From NCBI GenBank assembly GCA_946184125.1, contig CAMHEL010000004.1, forward strand, positions 1 to 64,000: a DNA stretch of 64,000 nt, read 5' to 3'. Each line of letters opens with the position of its first letter. Position 1 is the stretch's first letter. The position numbers were made by a program, and so were the translations under genes. Positions 60,881 to 64,000 of the stretch are shown here, piece after piece. This DNA is from an uncultured Prevotellaceae bacterium (GTDB lineage: Bacteria > Bacteroidota > Bacteroidia > Bacteroidales > Bacteroidaceae). The notes under the pieces were generated by a model. That model was given only the letters and a program-made list of their open reading frames with translations, was not told the DNA's origin and ran no database searches.

Positions 60881-61552
60881 CTATTTCACCATGATTTTAT
60901 TCCCAACTCTGACCAAGGGCAAAGCGTCTTTGAAATGCTCTTTCAGTTCCTCGTCGGTGATGGGATAGAATTTGATGGTCAGGGCACGGGGGAACCGATT
61001 GAAGAAGGGGTCAAGAGACCCATACCATTTCCATTCCGCAACATCGGGGGCACGGGATACCTGGTCCCACAACTGGAATAGACGGGTTTTGGCAGAGATG
61101 AGAATGACATTTCGATTGTCGCGCAGCCTCATCACGCAGATATAGTGCTCGCGTATCTCTGTATCCCTGTCAAAGTCCTCTTCGGTTGACTTATATTTGA
61201 CATTGATGTTTCGATTGAAACGGGCATTGATGTCATTCATCATTTTGGTGAATATTACCCCGTGAGGAGAAGTGTCCTGCATCTGATTTGATAAAATATA
61301 ATAATGTATCATCTCATGCAGGATAGTATCTTCCACCTCGCTTTCTGGCATATCAATCAACGTACTTATTTTGAATACAAAATCAAAATATTGCGACGTG
61401 CCATCGGGATTCCTTTTTCTTCGATAAGTTACCGCACCAAGAAACCTGCGTGCACGACTAAGTTTGAAGGGAAGTGGTTTCAACTTCCCTTCAAAACATA
61501 GTTTGTTATATTCGTCAAACTTCTGTTTGACATAATTGATTGTTGGGCGCAT
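60881..61552 (-). CDS. SprT-like metallopeptidase-domain protein
   Basis: 'YNKLCFEGKLKPLPFKLSRARRFLGAVTYRR', zinc motif 'ILHEMIHYY', 'HGVIFTKMMNDINARF'. Confidence 0.85.
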   Translation of the reverse strand: MRPTINYVKQKFDEYNKLCFEGKLKPLPFKLSRARRFLGAVTYRRKRNPDGTSQYFDFVFKISTLIDMPESEVEDTILHEMIHYYILSNQMQDTSPHGVIFTKMMNDINARFNRNINVKYKSTEEDFDRDTEIREHYICVMRLRDNRNVILISAKTRLFQLWDQVSRAPDVAEWKWYGSLDPFFNRFPRALTIKFYPITDEELKEHFKDALPLVRVGNKIMVK

Positions 61553-61581
61553 ATCGGTTGTAGTATGTCAACATTCAATGT

Positions 61582-63978
61582 TTACTTTTCCACACGGAGT
61601 GAAATCTGCTTGGCCATTTTGTTGTTTTTTGTATCTTTGACCTTCAAAATGATGTCGCCTGGGGTTTTACCTGCCTGGACGACGACGACAAGCTGTCCGT
61701 GGAAAAGGCGCATGGTGGGCTGGGTGAATGGCTCGAGCGAGGTGGCGTCGCCATTGCACACCGCCTTGAAGGCCCCTACTCCATCCACCTCGAAAGACAG
61801 TTGCTGGTCGGCATCAGGGACAAGCGTTCCGTCCTTGTCGACCATGCTCACAGTGACGAAAGCCAGGTCGTCGGCTCCGGCACGGAGGGTGTTCCTGTCG
61901 GCCTCCAGTTTCAGTTCGGCAGGTTTTCCTGCTGTGCGCAGGGTCTTCTCACCTGCCACACGTCCGGCACTGTCGTATGCTACCACACGTATCTCACCAG
62001 GCTGGTAAGTCACATCGTTCCACCTCAGCCTATAACGGTCGAGACGCGAAGAGGCATTTTTCGAGATGCGCCCCATGCTCTTACCGTTGACGAAGAGTTC
62101 TGCCGAAGGACAGTCGGTGTAGCAATACACTGGCGTTGTCTTTCCCTCACGTCCTGGCCACGTCCAGTGTGGCAGCACATGCAAGGTGTGCTCTTTGGTG
62201 TTCCACCTGCTGCGATAGAGGTAGTAGCGGTCTTTGGGCAATCCCGCCAAGTCGCAGATGCCAAAATAACTCGACCGCGAGGGCCAGTAACCATCATAGG
62301 GCGTTGGCTCGCCCAGATAGTCGTAGCCCGTCCACACAAACTCGCCGATGACCCATGGGTAGTCGTCCTGGGCGCGCCAGTCATCATCGGGCAAGTTGCT
62401 CCACGAGCAATACTCAGTGTCGTAGCTCGAGCACTGTCCGTCGGGATAGACGGCATGGTCGGACACCTCGACAGGAAATTTGTAGACCCCGCGTGAGCTC
62501 ACTGTTGAGGCTGTTTCCGAACCGAGCAGGAAACCCTGAGGCAACTGCTTGATGTTGTTTTCATACTTGTGGACGCGATAGTTGAACCCAGGCACGTCCA
62601 TCACCTGAGCGAAGCCCGACTTCAGGGCAGCCTCGGCTCTGTCCATACCTTGTGTGACGGGGCGCGTGGGGTCGAGGTCGTGGCACAATTGCTGCAGGTG
62701 ACGTGAAATCTCACGACCCTCTTCGCTCCACTGTTCAGGGATTTCGTTGCCGATGCTCCACATCACCACCGAGGGATGGTTGCGGTGGTTGAGGACCAGA
62801 TTGGTGATGTCACGGTCGGCCCACTCCTTGAAGAACCGGGCATAGCCATTCTTGCACTTGGGATAAATCCACATGTCGAAACTCTCGGCCATGACCATCA
62901 TGCCCATCGAGTCGCAAACCTCCATCTGCATGGTTGAGGGCATGTTGTGTGCCGTGCGTATGGCATCGCATCCCATTTCCTTCATCGTGCGCACCTGCCT
63001 GATGAGAGCAGCCTTGTTGACGGCGGCTCCGAGAGATCCCAAGTCATGATGGAGGCAGACGCCTTTGATTTTCCGCGACTGTCCGTTGAGTTGGAATCCA
63101 TGTTCCTTGTCCGCCGCGACGGTGCGTATGCCCACCTTGGTGATTTTCTCGTCAATCAGGGAAAGATTTCTGAAGACGCGTACCTCCAAATCATATAAAT
63201 AAGGAGACTCAGGTGACCACAGCTGCGGTTTCTTCACCACGAGTCGGTCTTGGAAAGCCCCATCGCCGCCTAAAGGGGCATGCGACTGAGCCACGATATA
63301 CCCCTTACGGTCGCGGAGCGTCACATCGATGGCCATGACACCCGTCATACAACCTTTGACACCGGCAGCCACCTGTATTTCTGCCTCCCCGTTTCCGATG
63401 CTGAGCGTTCGGAAATAAGTCGCCCAGTCGTCAAGCATCGCATCCTCGCCGAGAATGAGTTTCACGGGCCGGTAGATGCCACCTCCCGGGTACCACCTGC
63501 TGCTTTCCTCCATGTTGTTGAGACTCACCTCGATGGTGTTGGCCCCAGCGTGCAGGAACGAAGCGGCATCAATGCGGAAAGCATTGTAGCCGTATGCCCA
63601 TGAGCCCGCCACACGTCCGTTGATGCGTACCACAGGTTCGCTCATCGCCCCATCGAACACCAGCTGTGCCATCTGTGGCACTTTGGCAAGGGTCACCGTG
63701 GTACGATAGAAGCCACGTCCTATCCATGGCAATGCCCCAGAGCGTCCCGACTTCTCTGATTTCTCTTTTTCACCATTCTGTTCGATGGCTACGACTTGGA
63801 GGTCCCATTTCTTGTCGAAAGGTCCGCCGATGGCCCAGTCGTGAGGCACAGTGACGCTTTGCCATTCCACGCTGTCGCGTGAGAACAGCCATCCGTCGGA
63901 GAGTGTGATTTCCTGTCGGCCCTGGGCCATGCTCAGCATGGGAGCAGCAAGCAACAGAGCGATGAACTTTCTTCTCAT
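61582..63978 (-). CDS. GH2-family glycosidase (beta-galactosidase-like, DUF4982-type)
   Basis: 'VTVPHDWAIGGPFDKKWD', 'GVCLHHDLGSLGAAVNKAALIRQVRTMKEMGCDAIRTAHN', 'VMWSIGNEIPEQW', 'VIGEFVWTGYDYLGEPTPYDGYWPSRSSYFG'. Confidence 0.92.
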   Translation of the reverse strand: MRRKFIALLLAAPMLSMAQGRQEITLSDGWLFSRDSVEWQSVTVPHDWAIGGPFDKKWDLQVVAIEQNGEKEKSEKSGRSGALPWIGRGFYRTTVTLAKVPQMAQLVFDGAMSEPVVRINGRVAGSWAYGYNAFRIDAASFLHAGANTIEVSLNNMEESSRWYPGGGIYRPVKLILGEDAMLDDWATYFRTLSIGNGEAEIQVAAGVKGCMTGVMAIDVTLRDRKGYIVAQSHAPLGGDGAFQDRLVVKKPQLWSPESPYLYDLEVRVFRNLSLIDEKITKVGIRTVAADKEHGFQLNGQSRKIKGVCLHHDLGSLGAAVNKAALIRQVRTMKEMGCDAIRTAHNMPSTMQMEVCDSMGMMVMAESFDMWIYPKCKNGYARFFKEWADRDITNLVLNHRNHPSVVMWSIGNEIPEQWSEEGREISRHLQQLCHDLDPTRPVTQGMDRAEAALKSGFAQVMDVPGFNYRVHKYENNIKQLPQGFLLGSETASTVSSRGVYKFPVEVSDHAVYPDGQCSSYDTEYCSWSNLPDDDWRAQDDYPWVIGEFVWTGYDYLGEPTPYDGYWPSRSSYFGICDLAGLPKDRYYLYRSRWNTKEHTLHVLPHWTWPGREGKTTPVYCYTDCPSAELFVNGKSMGRISKNASSRLDRYRLRWNDVTYQPGEIRVVAYDSAGRVAGEKTLRTAGKPAELKLEADRNTLRAGADDLAFVTVSMVDKDGTLVPDADQQLSFEVDGVGAFKAVCNGDATSLEPFTQPTMRLFHGQLVVVVQAGKTPGDIILKVKDTKNNKMAKQISLRVEK

Positions 63979-64000
63979 AATTGTTTGATTTGAGTTTTTG

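Overview
The window is chromosomal DNA from a Bacteroidota organism, most likely Prevotella-like (order Bacteroidales). The taxonomic call rests on TAnnTTTG-type -7 promoters, SusB/GH97, GH28, GH2 and GH5 enzymes, fimbrillin-like and BspA-LRR proteins, and a recurring C-terminal 'WYTLxGxK...GIYIYxGKK' tail. I could run no database searches, so family calls come from motif recognition in the supplied translations. I support about 36 protein-coding genes: the 3' end of a GH5 enzyme, a GNAT, a LacZ-type GH2, an operon with a 3418-aa surface protein, a DMT transporter, YjbQ, the complete nqrABCDEF operon, a TamB-like protein, Bcp, a fused ADP-forming acyl-CoA synthetase, GH97, a carboxylesterase, carB, a secreted protein, an LRR protein, an SPFH/flotillin protein, a lacI-uxaA-nhaC-hypothetical-GH28 cluster, an FMN-binding protein, a C69 peptidase, M23, a DUF4296-like protein, lspA, a dksA-like gene, ileS, a SprT-like gene and a second GH2. 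No rRNA, tRNA or CRISPR was seen. Most interesting: (1) a four-gene locus at 5.9-18.6 kb, with a giant multidomain protein, a lipoprotein that appears to share a repeat module with it, a dockerin-like/fimbrillin-like protein and a 74-aa peptide; (2) a 192-bp nested palindrome with 17-bp terminal inverted repeats and a possible TTTA duplication at 35728-35919, a MITE-like or structured element; (3) a candidate pectin/galacturonate module with an embedded NhaC-family transporter; (4) a conserved C-terminal tail on three unrelated secreted proteins.
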